Shown one piece after another: positions 51,391-61,293 of a stretch of DNA of 64,000 nt. The translations under genes and the position numbers were made by a program. Every line of letters begins with the position of its first letter. Position 1 is the first letter of the stretch. The notes under the pieces are model-generated. The model had not been told where the DNA came from. It did no database searches and worked only from the letters and a program-made list of their open reading frames with translations. Location of the stretch: contig NZ_CP125295.1 of assembly GCF_030412785.1 (NCBI RefSeq), forward strand, positions 4,340,001-4,404,000, written 5' to 3'. This DNA comes from Paraburkholderia sabiae (lineage in GTDB: Bacteria > Pseudomonadota > Gammaproteobacteria > Burkholderiales > Burkholderiaceae).

Positions 51391-53796
51391 ATGATCACCA
51401 CGCTACGCAAACCGGGGCGCTTGCAGACGTTGAGGCCTCGAACCGCGTTACGCCTGTCCGTAGGCGCGGTGTTTGCCGCACTGTCGGCCACTTCATGGGC
51501 GCAGACGGACACGGCAGCCGATACAAAGGAACAGGTCACGCCCGTCGCACAAGCGGAGAGCACGCCAGGCAACGCAGCCGGCAACTCAGCCGACAGCGCC
51601 TCGCAGCAAATCGCGCAAAACGCGCCGTCGACCGAGCAGGTCGAACTGCCGAACATTGTGGTGGTCGGCACGACGCCGCTGGTGGGCATCGGCACGGCGA
51701 TCGAACTGGTGCCGGCCAACGTGCAGACGATTCGCGGTCGCGATCTTCAGACGCAAAATTCGCACACACTGGTCGACTACTTTGCGAGCAACCTGCAAAG
51801 CGTCGACCTCAACGATGCGCAAGGCAACCCGTGGCAGGTCGATGTCAACTATCGGGGCTTCACGGCTTCACCCGTGCTCGGCACGCCGCAGGGATTGTCC
51901 GTGTTTCTCGATGGCGTGCGAGTGAACGAGCCCTTCGGCGACGTCGTGAACTGGGATCTCATCCCGCAGGCGGCCATCCAGACTATTCAGCTCATTCCCG
52001 GCTCCAACCCAACCTTCGGCCTGAATACACTCGGCGGCGCTATCGCCGTGACGACCAAGAACGGCCGCGAGAACCCGGGCGGCGAAGCCGAAGTCCAGCT
52101 CGGCTCGTGGGGCCGCAAGCTCGCGCAGATCCAGCAGGGCGGGGTCATCGGCAACAGCAATCTCGACTACTACTTCACCGCCAACGCAACCAACGACGAC
52201 GGCTGGGCCGACCACAACTCAAGCCGACTGCGACAGGCGTTCGGCAAGCTGCGCTACATGGATTCGTCGACGACCATCTCGGTGTCGATGGGCGGCGCCG
52301 ACAATACGCTCAACGGCTCGCAGACGATCCCGCGTTCGTTTCTGGGCAACTACACGCAGGCATACACGTTCCCGGACACGAACGAAAACCAGCTCGGTTA
52401 TCTGACGATCAACGGCTCGCACTATTTCACGCCCGACATTCAGATCACGGGTAACGCGTACTACCGGCATTACCGGAACGTGAACACGAGCAGCAACGTC
52501 AACGACGACTTCGATCCGGATGACGATGACGAACCGCCGGCAACCAACGCGCAGTCGGTGATCGTGACCGACAGCTATGGCGCGAGTCTTCAGCTGACAC
52601 TACTGCAGCGCCTGTTCGGCAAGAACAACCAGTTCACGATCGGCGCGGCGGCGGATCTCGCCAACTCGCACTTCACACAGTCGTTGCAAAACGCGTTCTT
52701 TACGGACGATCGGGCGACGGTCGGCGACGGTCCGTTTGTCCAGACGACCGACGCAAAAACGCGCAACGAAAACTACGGCATCTATTTCACCGATACTTTT
52801 TCATTCAACGACGAATGGTCGATGACACTCGCAGGCCGCTACAACTGGGCACGCACGAACATCGGCGATGAGAGCGGTATTCAGCCGTTACTGGATGGCC
52901 GCCACACTTTCTCGCGTTTCAATCCTGCTGTTGGTGTGAACTGGAATCCGACTTCGTGGTTCACCGCCTACGCCACCTATAACGAAGGCATGCGCACGCC
53001 GACGTCGATCGAACTCGCCTGCGCGGATCCTGCCGCGCCATGCTCGCTGCCGAACGATTTCCTCGCGGATCCTTCATTGAAGCCCGTTATTTCAAAGACG
53101 TTCGAAGTAGGCGCGCGAGGCCGTATAGGGAACAACACATCGTGGAGCGCAGCCGCGTATAGCACGACGCTCGACGACGACATCCAGTTCGTCAGCAGCC
53201 AGGGCGCATCGAGCACGCTGGGCTATTTCCAGAACGTAGGCAAAACGCGGCGGCAGGGTTTCGAACTGGCGGGGCGCACGCAGTGGGGGCCTGTCGGTAT
53301 CAGCGCGAGCTACAGCTACGTCAATGCGACGTATCGTTCGACATGGACCGAGAACAGTGGAAGCAATTCGAGTGCTGACGCGGATGGCAACATCACCGTG
53401 CATTCGGGCGATCGCATTCCCGGTATTCCGGCAAATACAGTCAAGCTAAGGCTGGACTATGCGGCGACGGCCAAATGGAAAGTCGGCACGGATCTGACAT
53501 ACCGCAGCGACGTCTTCGCGCGCGGCGACGAGAACAATCAGGATGTGAACGGCACGCTTGCCGGCTACTTTCTCGTGAATCTCGACACGACCTACAACGT
53601 GACCAAGCACTTCCAAGTATTCGGTTCAATCCAGAATCTGTTTAACAAGCGCTATGCGACTTTCGCGGTGCTCGGCCAGAACTTCTTCAACGGCCCGAAC
53701 CATACGTTCGATCCCGACGGCATCACGAACGAGCAGTTCCTTGGCCTGGGCGCACCGCGTGGGTTCTGGGTGGGAATGCGATACGCGTGGGATTGA
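51391..53796 (+). CDS. TonB-dependent outer-membrane receptor
   Basis: The 801-residue protein has a signal peptide ending TSWAQ and a TonB plug domain (VELPNIVVVGTTPLVG near residue 90, VNYRGFTASPVLGTPQGL, LNTLGGAIAVTTK), followed by a 22-strand barrel ending GFWVGMRYAWD with the aromatic-rich C-terminus. ATG 51391 after CAGGAGA is preferred to an upstream ATG. An acidic loop (DFDPDDDDEPP, residues about 374-384) is unusual. The ligand is unknown; siderophore, cobalamin, copper or an organic compound are possible. No TonB-ExbBD or regulator gene is next to it. Confidence 0.9.
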   Translation: MITTLRKPGRLQTLRPRTALRLSVGAVFAALSATSWAQTDTAADTKEQVTPVAQAESTPGNAAGNSADSASQQIAQNAPSTEQVELPNIVVVGTTPLVGIGTAIELVPANVQTIRGRDLQTQNSHTLVDYFASNLQSVDLNDAQGNPWQVDVNYRGFTASPVLGTPQGLSVFLDGVRVNEPFGDVVNWDLIPQAAIQTIQLIPGSNPTFGLNTLGGAIAVTTKNGRENPGGEAEVQLGSWGRKLAQIQQGGVIGNSNLDYYFTANATNDDGWADHNSSRLRQAFGKLRYMDSSTTISVSMGGADNTLNGSQTIPRSFLGNYTQAYTFPDTNENQLGYLTINGSHYFTPDIQITGNAYYRHYRNVNTSSNVNDDFDPDDDDEPPATNAQSVIVTDSYGASLQLTLLQRLFGKNNQFTIGAAADLANSHFTQSLQNAFFTDDRATVGDGPFVQTTDAKTRNENYGIYFTDTFSFNDEWSMTLAGRYNWARTNIGDESGIQPLLDGRHTFSRFNPAVGVNWNPTSWFTAYATYNEGMRTPTSIELACADPAAPCSLPNDFLADPSLKPVISKTFEVGARGRIGNNTSWSAAAYSTTLDDDIQFVSSQGASSTLGYFQNVGKTRRQGFELAGRTQWGPVGISASYSYVNATYRSTWTENSGSNSSADADGNITVHSGDRIPGIPANTVKLRLDYAATAKWKVGTDLTYRSDVFARGDENNQDVNGTLAGYFLVNLDTTYNVTKHFQVFGSIQNLFNKRYATFAVLGQNFFNGPNHTFDPDGITNEQFLGLGAPRGFWVGMRYAWD

Positions 53797-53818
53797 CAGG
53801 GGACGTTGCGCTCGCGGC

Positions 53819-53857
53819 TTGCGATCCGCGCCGTGAACGACGCGGCGCGGATCGCAA
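53819..53857. terminator. strong bidirectional hairpin between receptor and metE
   Basis: TTGCGATCCGCGCCG (53819-53833) and CGGCGCGGATCGCAA (53843-53857) pair perfectly over 15 bases with a 9-base loop. It lies between the convergent stops at 53796 and 53861. No T-run on either side, but the stem is very stable. Confidence 0.65.
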
Positions 53858-53860
53858 CGA

Positions 53861-56152
53861 TTACACCGACTGACGCAGGGTTTTCGCAGCCGCGACCATG
53901 TTGGTCAGTGCGGGCAGCACTTCAGCCCATTGACGCGTCTTCAGACCGCAGTCCGGATTCACCCACAGACGCCCCGCCGGAATACGCTCTGCGGCCTTCT
54001 TCATCAGGTTCACGATATGTTCCTGGCTCGGAATGTTCGGCGAGTGAATGTCGTACACGCCCGGGCCGATCTCATTCGGGTACTTGAAGTTGTCGAATGC
54101 ATCGAGCAGTTCCATGTCGGAGCGCGACGTTTCGATCGTGATCACATCGGCATCCATATCGGCGATCGACGCGATGATGTCGTTGAACTCCGAATAGCAC
54201 ATGTGCGTGTGAATCTGCGTTTCGTCGCGCACGCCGTTCGCGGTAATGCGGAACGATTCCACGGCCCATTGCAGGTACTCGTTCCATTGCGCGCGGCGTA
54301 GCGGCAGTCCTTCGCGTAGCGCAGCTTCGTCGATCTGGATCACGCGCACGCCGGCCTTTTCGAGGTCGAGCACTTCTTCGCGGATCGCAAGCGCGAGCTG
54401 GTAGCACGACACTGAGCGTGGCTGATCATCGCGCACGAACGACCAGTTCAGGATCGTGACGGGGCCCGTCAGCATGCCCTTCATCGGCTTCGCGGTTTGC
54501 GACTGTGCGTAGCTGATCCACTCGACCGTCATCGCCTTCGGGCGGCTGATGTCGCCGAACAGGATAGGCGGCTTCACGCAGCGCGAACCATACGACTGCA
54601 CCCAGCCGAACTGGCTGAACACGTAGCCGTCGAGCTGCTCACCGAAGTATTCGACCATGTCGTTGCGTTCGGCTTCGCCGTGCACGAGCACGTCGAGGCC
54701 CAGCGCTTCCTGCTCCTTCACGGCGCGCGTGATTTCCTGCTCCATCGCGAGCTTGTAGCCGGCCTGATCGAGTTCACCTGCCTTGAACTGGCTGCGTGCG
54801 TGACGGATTTCGTTCGTCTGCGGGAATGAGCCGATCGTGGTGGTCGGGAACGCGGGCAGGTTGAGAATCGCGGACTGCGTTTTAACGCGCTGTTCGTAGG
54901 CGCTCGCGCGCTTGCCGAGCGATGCATCGATGCGGGCAATCGCAGCCTTGACAGCTGGGTTGTGCACACGTGGCGAGGTGCGGCGGCTTTCGATGGCCTT
55001 CGCGTTGGCAGCGAGCGCCTCAGCAACCGACTCACGGCCATTGTTCAGTGCACCGGCCAGCACGGTCAGTTCGTCGAGCTTTTGCAGCGCGAACGCGAGC
55101 CACGACTTGATCTCGGCGTCGAGCTTCTGTTCGCTGCTCAGATCGACGGGCGTGTGCAGCAGCGAGCACGACGGCGCGATCCACAGACGATCGCCGATCG
55201 AACGATGCAGCGGTTCGAGCCACTCAAGCGCAGCCGTGAGATCCGTCTTCCAGATGTTGCGGCCATTGATTGCGCCGACCGACACAACCGAGGTCGCGGG
55301 CAGTTGCGCGACAACCGCCACGACTTCGTCGCGTGCATTGATCGCATCGATATGCAGACCATCGACGGGCAGCTTGCACGCGAGTTCGAGATTGTCCTGC
55401 AACTGGCCGAAGTACGTCGCGAGCAGCAGCTTCACGCGGCGCTCCGACAGCGCTTCATACGCGGTACGGAATGCCTGACGCCACGTTGCATCGAGTTCCG
55501 TGACGAGCGCGGGCTCGTCGATCTGCACCCATTCGATGCCCTGCGCCGTGAAGTAATCGAGTAGCGCCGCGTACACGGGCAGCAGACGCGGCAGCAGTGC
55601 GAGCTTGTCGGAGTCGTCCTTTGCCTTGCCGAGCCACAGATACGTGACGGGTCCGACGATCACGGGCTTGGTCTTTACGCCGAGCTTACGTGCTTGCGTC
55701 AACTGTTCGAGCAGGCGGGACGGATCGAGCGAGAAGTTCGTGTGCGCGTCGAACTCGGGGACGATGTAGTGATAGTTCGTATCGAACCATTTCGTCATTT
55801 CACCCGCGGCGACACCGCCGCAGCATGCGCTGTGATCTTCCGCGCCTCGCGCCGAACGGCCACGCGCGACGCGGAAATAGTTGTCGAGCGCATCGCCATG
55901 AAAACCTCGCACGCGTTCCGGCAGATTGCCGAGCGTGAAGCTCATGTCGAGAACCTGATCGTAGAACGAGAAGTCGCCAACGGGGGCGAAGTCCAGTGCG
56001 GCCTGGTCTTTCCAGTGACGCTCGCGAAGCTCCGCGCCGACCATCTTCAGTTCGTCGCGCGACGACTCGTTCTTCCAGTATTTTTCGAGTGCGAACTTCA
56101 GTTCGCGTTTTGCGCCGATGCGCGGAAAACCCAGATTGTGCGTAGTGACCAT
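53861..56152 (-). CDS. metE: cobalamin-independent methionine synthase
   Basis: The 763-residue protein is MetE by length and motifs: [20 protein letters not shown] at the start, [32 protein letters not shown] opening the second barrel, and the zinc ligands in HTHMCYSEF and NPDCGLKTR, with the Glu of HGEAERNDM. It transfers the methyl group of 5-methyltetrahydrofolate polyglutamate to homocysteine. Start ATG 56152; earlier in-frame starts lie in the regulatory region. A GGV-containing [10 protein letters not shown] insertion makes the protein slightly longer than the enterobacterial enzyme. Divergent from metR. Confidence 0.97.
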   Translation of the reverse strand: MVTTHNLGFPRIGAKRELKFALEKYWKNESSRDELKMVGAELRERHWKDQAALDFAPVGDFSFYDQVLDMSFTLGNLPERVRGFHGDALDNYFRVARGRSARGAEDHSACCGGVAAGEMTKWFDTNYHYIVPEFDAHTNFSLDPSRLLEQLTQARKLGVKTKPVIVGPVTYLWLGKAKDDSDKLALLPRLLPVYAALLDYFTAQGIEWVQIDEPALVTELDATWRQAFRTAYEALSERRVKLLLATYFGQLQDNLELACKLPVDGLHIDAINARDEVVAVVAQLPATSVVSVGAINGRNIWKTDLTAALEWLEPLHRSIGDRLWIAPSCSLLHTPVDLSSEQKLDAEIKSWLAFALQKLDELTVLAGALNNGRESVAEALAANAKAIESRRTSPRVHNPAVKAAIARIDASLGKRASAYEQRVKTQSAILNLPAFPTTTIGSFPQTNEIRHARSQFKAGELDQAGYKLAMEQEITRAVKEQEALGLDVLVHGEAERNDMVEYFGEQLDGYVFSQFGWVQSYGSRCVKPPILFGDISRPKAMTVEWISYAQSQTAKPMKGMLTGPVTILNWSFVRDDQPRSVSCYQLALAIREEVLDLEKAGVRVIQIDEAALREGLPLRRAQWNEYLQWAVESFRITANGVRDETQIHTHMCYSEFNDIIASIADMDADVITIETSRSDMELLDAFDNFKYPNEIGPGVYDIHSPNIPSQEHIVNLMKKAAERIPAGRLWVNPDCGLKTRQWAEVLPALTNMVAAAKTLRQSV

Positions 56153-56204
56153 GTCTCGTTGCCGTCCAGAGGAGAGTAGCTGGAAGCGATGATAGAATTT
56201 TCGC

Positions 56205-56235
56205 TGCATGAATAAAAATGGATTTATTTCATGCA
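56205..56235. promoter_or_regulatory. probable MetR binding region between metE and metR
   Basis: TGCATGAATAAA (56205-56216) and TTTATTTCATGCA (56223-56235) form a near-perfect inverted repeat (one extra T) in the low-GC gap between the divergent genes. It contains TGAA and TTCA half-sites like those of known MetR boxes. The hexamers CATGAA and TTCATG face outward, opposite to the 17-bp catabolic operator, so the two elements are different. Confidence 0.6.
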
Positions 56236-56263
56236 AACATTAATTCTGTTCATGGAGTGAGTC

Positions 56264-57172
56264 ATGCTGGAGCGCAGTCATCTGATGGTCGTGCGTGAAG
56301 TCGAGCGACAAGGTTCGCTCACAGCGGCCGCCGATACGCTCAATCTCACGCAATCGGCTCTGAGCCATGCAGTGAAGAAACTGGAGCAGCAACTGGGCAC
56401 GCCTGTCTGGACGCGTGAAGGCCGTTCGATGCGGCTCACGCAGGCCGGTCAGTATCTGCTCGGGCTTGCGAACCGCATGCTGCCGCAGTTCGAGCTGGCC
56501 GAAGAGCGCATGAAGCAGTACGCGCAAGGCGAGCGCGGCACGCTGCGCATCGGCATGGAGTGCGCGCCGTGTTATCAGTGGCTGCTCAAGGTGGTGTCGC
56601 CGTATCTTGCGCGCTGGCCCGATGTCGATGTGGATGTGAAGCAGCGTTTTCAGTTCGGCGGTATTGGCGCGCTGATCGGCTACGAGATCGATGTGCTCGT
56701 GACACCTGATCCGCTAAAGAAGCCCGAATTGCACTTTCAGCCGGTGTTCGACTATGAGCAGGTGCTGGTTGTCGCCGATGAGCACAGGCTTGCGAGTGAA
56801 GCCTACGTCACGCCGGAACAGGTCGCGAAGGAAGTGCTGATCACGTATCCCGTCGAAACCGATCGGCTCGACATCTACACACAGTTCCTGACGCCCGCGA
56901 ACGTCGTGCCGAGGCGCCACAAGGTGATCGAGACGACCGACATCATGTTGCAGATGGTCGCAAGCGGTAGAGGCGTGGCGGCGCTGCCGCGCTGGCTCGC
57001 GGAAGAATACGCGGGCTGGATGCCGCTTACGCCGCTGCAACTCGGCAAGAAGGGAATCGCGAAACAGATCTTTCTCGGCACGCGCAAGGCCGATGACGAG
57101 ATCGAATACCTGGCGGCGTTCGTCAAGACGGCGCGTGAGGCGAAGTGGGGGGAGGCGAGGGTGCGGGGGTAG
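56264..57172 (+). CDS. metR: LysR-family regulator MetR
   Basis: The 302-residue protein opens MLERSHLMVVREVERQGSLT and has the helix-turn-helix ADTLNLTQSALSHAVKKLE, close to MetR. GTLRIGMECAPCYQWL starts the effector domain; MetR responds to homocysteine. Divergence from metE is the classic arrangement, and the AT-rich dyad between them fits MetR control. RBS GGAGTGAG precedes the ATG. Confidence 0.95.
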   Translation: MLERSHLMVVREVERQGSLTAAADTLNLTQSALSHAVKKLEQQLGTPVWTREGRSMRLTQAGQYLLGLANRMLPQFELAEERMKQYAQGERGTLRIGMECAPCYQWLLKVVSPYLARWPDVDVDVKQRFQFGGIGALIGYEIDVLVTPDPLKKPELHFQPVFDYEQVLVVADEHRLASEAYVTPEQVAKEVLITYPVETDRLDIYTQFLTPANVVPRRHKVIETTDIMLQMVASGRGVAALPRWLAEEYAGWMPLTPLQLGKKGIAKQIFLGTRKADDEIEYLAAFVKTAREAKWGEARVRG

Positions 57173-57251
57173 TTTTGCGCTTCTGCATGAATAGAACCGG
57201 TCGCTGCCTTCGGTTGGTCCTTTGGCGTGTGGTCCGAAGCGGATCGCCAAT

Positions 57252-57285
57252 AAAAAAACGCCGCAGACCCTCAAAGCCTGCGGCG
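57252..57285 (-). terminator. rho-independent terminator of acnB
   Basis: On the minus strand CGCCGCAG and CTGCGGCG (57278-57285 and 57259-57266 on the plus strand) form an 8-bp stem with an 11-base loop, followed by a run of seven T (plus-strand A at 57252-57258). It is 60 bases after the acnB stop. Confidence 0.9.
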
Positions 57286-57344
57286 CCCTTCGATTCATTC
57301 AAGCCACGACGCAAACCACACGTCATAGCCCGACAGCAAACAAC

Positions 57345-59930
57345 TTACACCTGCACAGTGTCTGCCACTTCCTTGAAGTCTTCGATCTGGTCGAAGTTCA
57401 TGTACTGGTAGATCTTGTCGCCGTTCGCGTTGATCACGCCGATGTCGGCCATGTACTCTTCCTTCGACGGAATCCTGCCCAGACGCGAGCAGATCGCCGC
57501 CAGTTCCGCCGAGCCGAGATACACGTTCGTGTTCTTGCCCAGACGGTTCGGGAAGTTACGCGTCGACGTCGACATGACCGTCGCGCCTTCGCGCACCTGT
57601 GCCTGGTTGCCCATGCACAGCGAGCAGCCCGGCATTTCCGTACGCGCGCCAGCCGTGCCGAACACGCCGTAGTGACCTTCTTCCGTCAGCTGCTTCTGGT
57701 CCATCTTGGTCGGAGGCGCGACCCACAGCTTGACAGGAATGTCGCGCTTGCCTTCGAGCAGCTTCGACGCGGCACGGAAGTGACCGATGTTCGTCATGCA
57801 GGAGCCGATGAACACTTCGTCGATCTTCGCACCAGCAACGTCCGACAGCGTCTTCACATCGTCGGGATCATTCGGGCAGGCGACGATCGGCTCGTGAACG
57901 TCAGCCAGATCGATTTCGATGACAGCCGCGTATTCGGCGTCGGCATCCGGTTGCAGCAGTTGCGGATCGGCGAGCCATGCTTCCATCGCCTTGATACGGC
58001 GCTGCAGGCTGCGCGGGTCCTGATAGCCCTGCGCGATCATCCACTTCAGCAGCGTGATGTTGCTGTTGAGGTATTCGATGATCGGTTCCTTGTTCAGGTG
58101 CACCGTGCAACCGGCGGCCGAACGTTCAGCCGATGCATCCGACAGTTCGAACGCCTGCTCGACCTTCAGATCCGGCAGACCTTCGATTTCGAGAATGCGG
58201 CCCGAGAAAATGTTCTTCTTGCCTTGCTTGGCGACCGTCAGCGTGCCTTCCTTGATCGCCCACAGCGGGATCGCGTTGACGAGGTCGCGCAGCGTCACGC
58301 CCGGCTGCATCTTGCCCTTGAAGCGGACCAGCACCGATTCCGGCATATCGAGCGGCATCGTGCCCGTAGCCGCCGCGAAAGCGACCAGACCCGAACCTGC
58401 CGGGAAGCTGATGCCGATCGGGAAACGCGTGTGCGAGTCGCCGCCCGTGCCGACGGTGTCGGGCAGCAGCATGCGATTCAGCCACGAGTGGATCACGCCG
58501 TCGCCCGGGCGCAGCGCGATGCCGCCACGGTTGCTGATGAAGTTCGGCAGCGTCTGGTGCGTCTTCACGTCGACGGGCTTCGGATACGCAGCCGTGTGGC
58601 AGAACGATTGCATGACGAGATCGGCCGAGAAGCCGAGGCACGCCAGGTCCTTCAGTTCGTCGCGGGTCATCGGGCCCGTCGTATCTTGCGAGCCGACCGA
58701 GGTCATCTTCGGTTCGCAGTACGTGCCGGGACGCACGCCCTGGCCTTCCGGCAGACCGCAGGCGCGGCCAACCATCTTCTGCGCCAGCGAGAAGCCCTTG
58801 CCGCTGTTGGCCGGCTGCTGCGGCAGACGGAAGAGTGCGGACGGTGCGAGGCCCAGCGCTTCACGCGCCTTGGCCGTCAAACCGCGGCCGATGATCAGCG
58901 GAATGCGGCCGCCGGCGCGCACTTCGTCGAACAGCACGTCGGACTTGACCTGGAATTCGGCGATCACTGCGCCGTTCTTCAGCGCCTTGCCTTCGTACGG
59001 ACGCAGTTCGACCACGTCGCCCATTTCCATCTGCGACACGTCGAGTTCGATCGGCAGCGCGCCGGCGTCTTCCATCGTGTTGTAGAAGATCGGGGCAATC
59101 TTGCCGCCGAGGCACACGCCGCCGAAGCGCTTGTTCGGGATGAACGGAATGTCTTCGCCCGTGAACCACAGCACCGAGTTGGTCGCCGACTTGCGCGAGG
59201 AACCCGTGCCGACCACGTCGCCAACGTAGGCGACCAGATGGCCCTTTTCCTTCAGCGATTCGATGAACTTGATCGGGCCGCGCTTGCCGTCTTCTTCCGG
59301 CGTGATGCCGGGACGGGCGTTCTTCAGCATCGCCAGCGCGTGCAACGGGATGTCCGGGCGGGTGGTGGCGTCAGGTGCAGGCGACAGGTCGTCGGTGTTC
59401 GTTTCGCCCGTCACCTTGAACACGGTGATCGTCAGGCTCTGCGGCACTTCCGGACGGCTCGTGAACCACTCGGCGTCGGCCCAGCTCTGCATCACTGCCT
59501 TGGCGTTGGCGTTGCCCTTGTCGGCGAGTTCCTTGACGTCGTGGAACTGGTCGAACATCAGCAGGGTTTTCTTCAGCGCGTCGGCGGCTACGGCGCCCAC
59601 TTCGGCGTCCGACAGCAGTTCGATCAGCGGAGCGATGTTGTAGCCGCCCAGCATCGTGCCGAGCAGTTCGGTGGCGCGCTCGCGCGAGATCAGCGCGCAG
59701 GGCGTCTCGCCCTTGGCCACGGCGGCCAGGAAGCCAGCCTTCACGCGAGCGGCTTCGTCGACGCCTGCGGGCACGCGGTTGGTGATCAGGTCGAGCAGCG
59801 TCTGCTCTTCGCCGGCGGGCGGATTCGTCAGCAGTTCCACCAGTTCGGCCGTCTGCTGAGCCGTCAGCGGCAGGGGAGGAATGCCGAGCGCGGCGCGTGC
59901 GGCCACGTGAGCACGGAAGTTTTCAAGCAT
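57345..59930 (-). CDS. acnB: aconitate hydratase B / 2-methylisocitrate dehydratase
   Basis: The 861-residue protein has the AcnB layout, with the HEAT-like domain first ([20 protein letters not shown]) and the swivel domain before the catalytic core. The 4Fe-4S ligands are in [17 protein letters not shown] and [10 protein letters not shown], with the preceding [11 protein letters not shown]. It interconverts citrate and isocitrate in the TCA cycle and can dehydrate 2-methylisocitrate. It is a single gene here; oxaloacetate and pyruvate made by LigK would feed the same cycle, but no direct link is implied. Confidence 0.97.
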   Translation of the reverse strand: MLENFRAHVAARAALGIPPLPLTAQQTAELVELLTNPPAGEEQTLLDLITNRVPAGVDEAARVKAGFLAAVAKGETPCALISRERATELLGTMLGGYNIAPLIELLSDAEVGAVAADALKKTLLMFDQFHDVKELADKGNANAKAVMQSWADAEWFTSRPEVPQSLTITVFKVTGETNTDDLSPAPDATTRPDIPLHALAMLKNARPGITPEEDGKRGPIKFIESLKEKGHLVAYVGDVVGTGSSRKSATNSVLWFTGEDIPFIPNKRFGGVCLGGKIAPIFYNTMEDAGALPIELDVSQMEMGDVVELRPYEGKALKNGAVIAEFQVKSDVLFDEVRAGGRIPLIIGRGLTAKAREALGLAPSALFRLPQQPANSGKGFSLAQKMVGRACGLPEGQGVRPGTYCEPKMTSVGSQDTTGPMTRDELKDLACLGFSADLVMQSFCHTAAYPKPVDVKTHQTLPNFISNRGGIALRPGDGVIHSWLNRMLLPDTVGTGGDSHTRFPIGISFPAGSGLVAFAAATGTMPLDMPESVLVRFKGKMQPGVTLRDLVNAIPLWAIKEGTLTVAKQGKKNIFSGRILEIEGLPDLKVEQAFELSDASAERSAAGCTVHLNKEPIIEYLNSNITLLKWMIAQGYQDPRSLQRRIKAMEAWLADPQLLQPDADAEYAAVIEIDLADVHEPIVACPNDPDDVKTLSDVAGAKIDEVFIGSCMTNIGHFRAASKLLEGKRDIPVKLWVAPPTKMDQKQLTEEGHYGVFGTAGARTEMPGCSLCMGNQAQVREGATVMSTSTRNFPNRLGKNTNVYLGSAELAAICSRLGRIPSKEEYMADIGVINANGDKIYQYMNFDQIEDFKEVADTVQV

Positions 59931-60039
59931 GGGGAACCTGCTGTATTTGCGTTTCAGGGGAAGGCTTTCAGGGCAGCCCGAGGCACTGCTTTGATCGCGA
60001 TTTTAATTCCAATACCGCTCCAACGTCAAATGTCTTATG

Positions 60040-60051
60040 TCTTATATAAGA
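60040..60051. promoter_or_regulatory. palindrome upstream of acnB
   Basis: TCTTATATAAGA is a perfect 12-bp palindrome about 110 bases upstream of the acnB start, with a further TCTTAT half-site seven bases earlier (60033-60038). This type of AT-rich palindrome is common for GntR regulators of central metabolism. It may be the acnB operator; no regulator gene is adjacent. Confidence 0.5.
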
Positions 60052-60255
60052 GTTGGGCGACATAATCCGACGGCAAGGTGGGACTCGATGGAGCAGGCGG
60101 AAGCAGCGACCCGCAGTGCGGCGCGCCGTTCTGGGCCGCGCCGGACCTTGTCGGAAGGCGCGTCTATTTCGTGGATTTCACGCAGGCGGAAGCGGTTCGC
60201 GGATCGACGCGAGAGGGATTTGAGGTGAAGCGTGGTGTCGGCAAAGGTGCGACGA

Positions 60256-60504
60256 TCAGGTCAGACGCAATTGGCCTTTTACACTGCTGCCTTTACGCTT
60301 TTTAGCTTCGGCTTTTTTGCAAAGATCGAGCAAAAGCCAACGCGCGACTGTTTCGGGACGATCCATGCCGAATTGGGCGGAACGAATATCCCACCCGAAA
60401 TAGACGATAACCGTCCCATCCATTACCCGATAAGAACCGCTGTGTGCGATGCCGGCAACCGTAACGGTCAACGGTCGCCTCTCGTCGTATTGAGCTGAAG
60501 CCAC
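60256..60504 (-). CDS. small hypothetical protein
   Basis: An 82-residue frame with a GTG start encodes a compact basic-ended protein: YDERRPLTVTVAGIAHSGSY, RVMDGTVIVYFGWDIRSAQFG, and a Lys/Arg-rich tail (KKAEAKKRKG). The central alternation of hydrophobic and polar residues looks like real beta structure, so I take it as likely coding. No signal peptide or membrane segment. No family recognised. The flanks (59931-60255 and 60505-60940) hold no other supported gene and are lower in GC. Confidence 0.5.
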   Translation of the reverse strand: MASAQYDERRPLTVTVAGIAHSGSYRVMDGTVIVYFGWDIRSAQFGMDRPETVARWLLLDLCKKAEAKKRKGSSVKGQLRLT

Positions 60505-60940
60505 TTTGTAGATTTGAATAACAAAGTAAAAACCTATCTGGACGATTATCTTTCGTCAATCAAATATACGTTTTGAAGCAAAGTTTAATTCGGCAATCGC
60601 ATGTGGCAATAACGAATGCCGTTTCAACGGTGCGATTTTTGTTTTCCGTCGATCATCGATGTGCGCGCGCGTACAGCGAAGCGAAGGCGATTACCAGCGG
60701 CTTGCGGCTGGTCGCGCGGTTGCACTAATTGGGAAATGGCAAGTTGACGCGGATTTGCCCGAATGAGCGTGCGTCGAGGTGGAATGGTCGATTCTATTCG
60801 ATCCAACGCGGACGGCAACCCTTCCGTTGTTTCGAATCCAACACTTCATTACATCACCGGCAGGTTCGCTCCGGATGTGCAACGATAGGCGTGTAGCTCG
60901 CAACGGTCGAACACGCTGGACAACCCAACGGGGAGGGTAG
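60505..60940. other. low-GC intergenic stretch
   Basis: About 435 bases with a markedly lower GC content in the first half and no supported gene. The short frames found here are arginine-rich or disagree with codon bias. It ends in the ribosome binding site GGGGAGGG of the next gene. Confidence 0.5.
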
Positions 60941-61240
60941 ATGAGAGAGAACGCCAAAACGCTTTTCGTCGCTTCCGAGGACATTGCAACCGCGTTGAAC
61001 CTGCTGGAGAGCATCGAGGTCGAGATCGGCTTCGATTGCGACGATCCCGAGAGCATCGAAAAGGCCATTCTCAGCGTCGAGGAGGCAATCAACACGCGCC
61101 TGAGCGGACATCGCGGCGATGCGCGTATCGAATCGGCGATCCTTCGCGTGAAGTCGGATTTCCGGTGCGCGATCCTCGATCAGGCGTCGTCCGATGAGGA
61201 CGATGAAGATACCTTCGGTATCGTCCACACCGTGCATTGA
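60941..61240 (+). CDS. small acidic hypothetical protein
   Basis: The 99-residue protein has a good ribosome binding site (GGGGAGGGTAG) and a helical, acidic sequence: VASEDIATALNLLESIEVEI, ESIEKAILSVEEAINTRLSG, and an acidic tail SSDEDDEDTFG. No cysteine pair pattern, signal or membrane segment. It resembles small uncharacterised Burkholderia proteins, but I do not recognise a family. Single gene, convergent with the transposase-like gene. Confidence 0.65.
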   Translation: MRENAKTLFVASEDIATALNLLESIEVEIGFDCDDPESIEKAILSVEEAINTRLSGHRGDARIESAILRVKSDFRCAILDQASSDEDDEDTFGIVHTVH

Positions 61241-61293
61241 CACTGCCGAAGCTGGGTCACCCGATCGCCGGTTGGGATCGGGTGAGTCGGCGC

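Noticed and set aside
56205..56235. Seventh copy of the catabolic 17-bp operator
   Set aside because: The CATGAA and TTCATG hexamers are in the reverse order and spaced differently; the site fits MetR better.
57222..60065. 947-codon open frame on the plus strand opposite acnB
   Set aside because: Composition is typical of an antisense shadow (Arg, His, Val rich), and acnB on the other strand is certain.
60037..60305. Short plus-strand frames after the acnB promoter
   Set aside because: They overlap in different frames, are Arg/Ser-rich and show no family features; the minus-strand 82-residue frame looks more protein-like.
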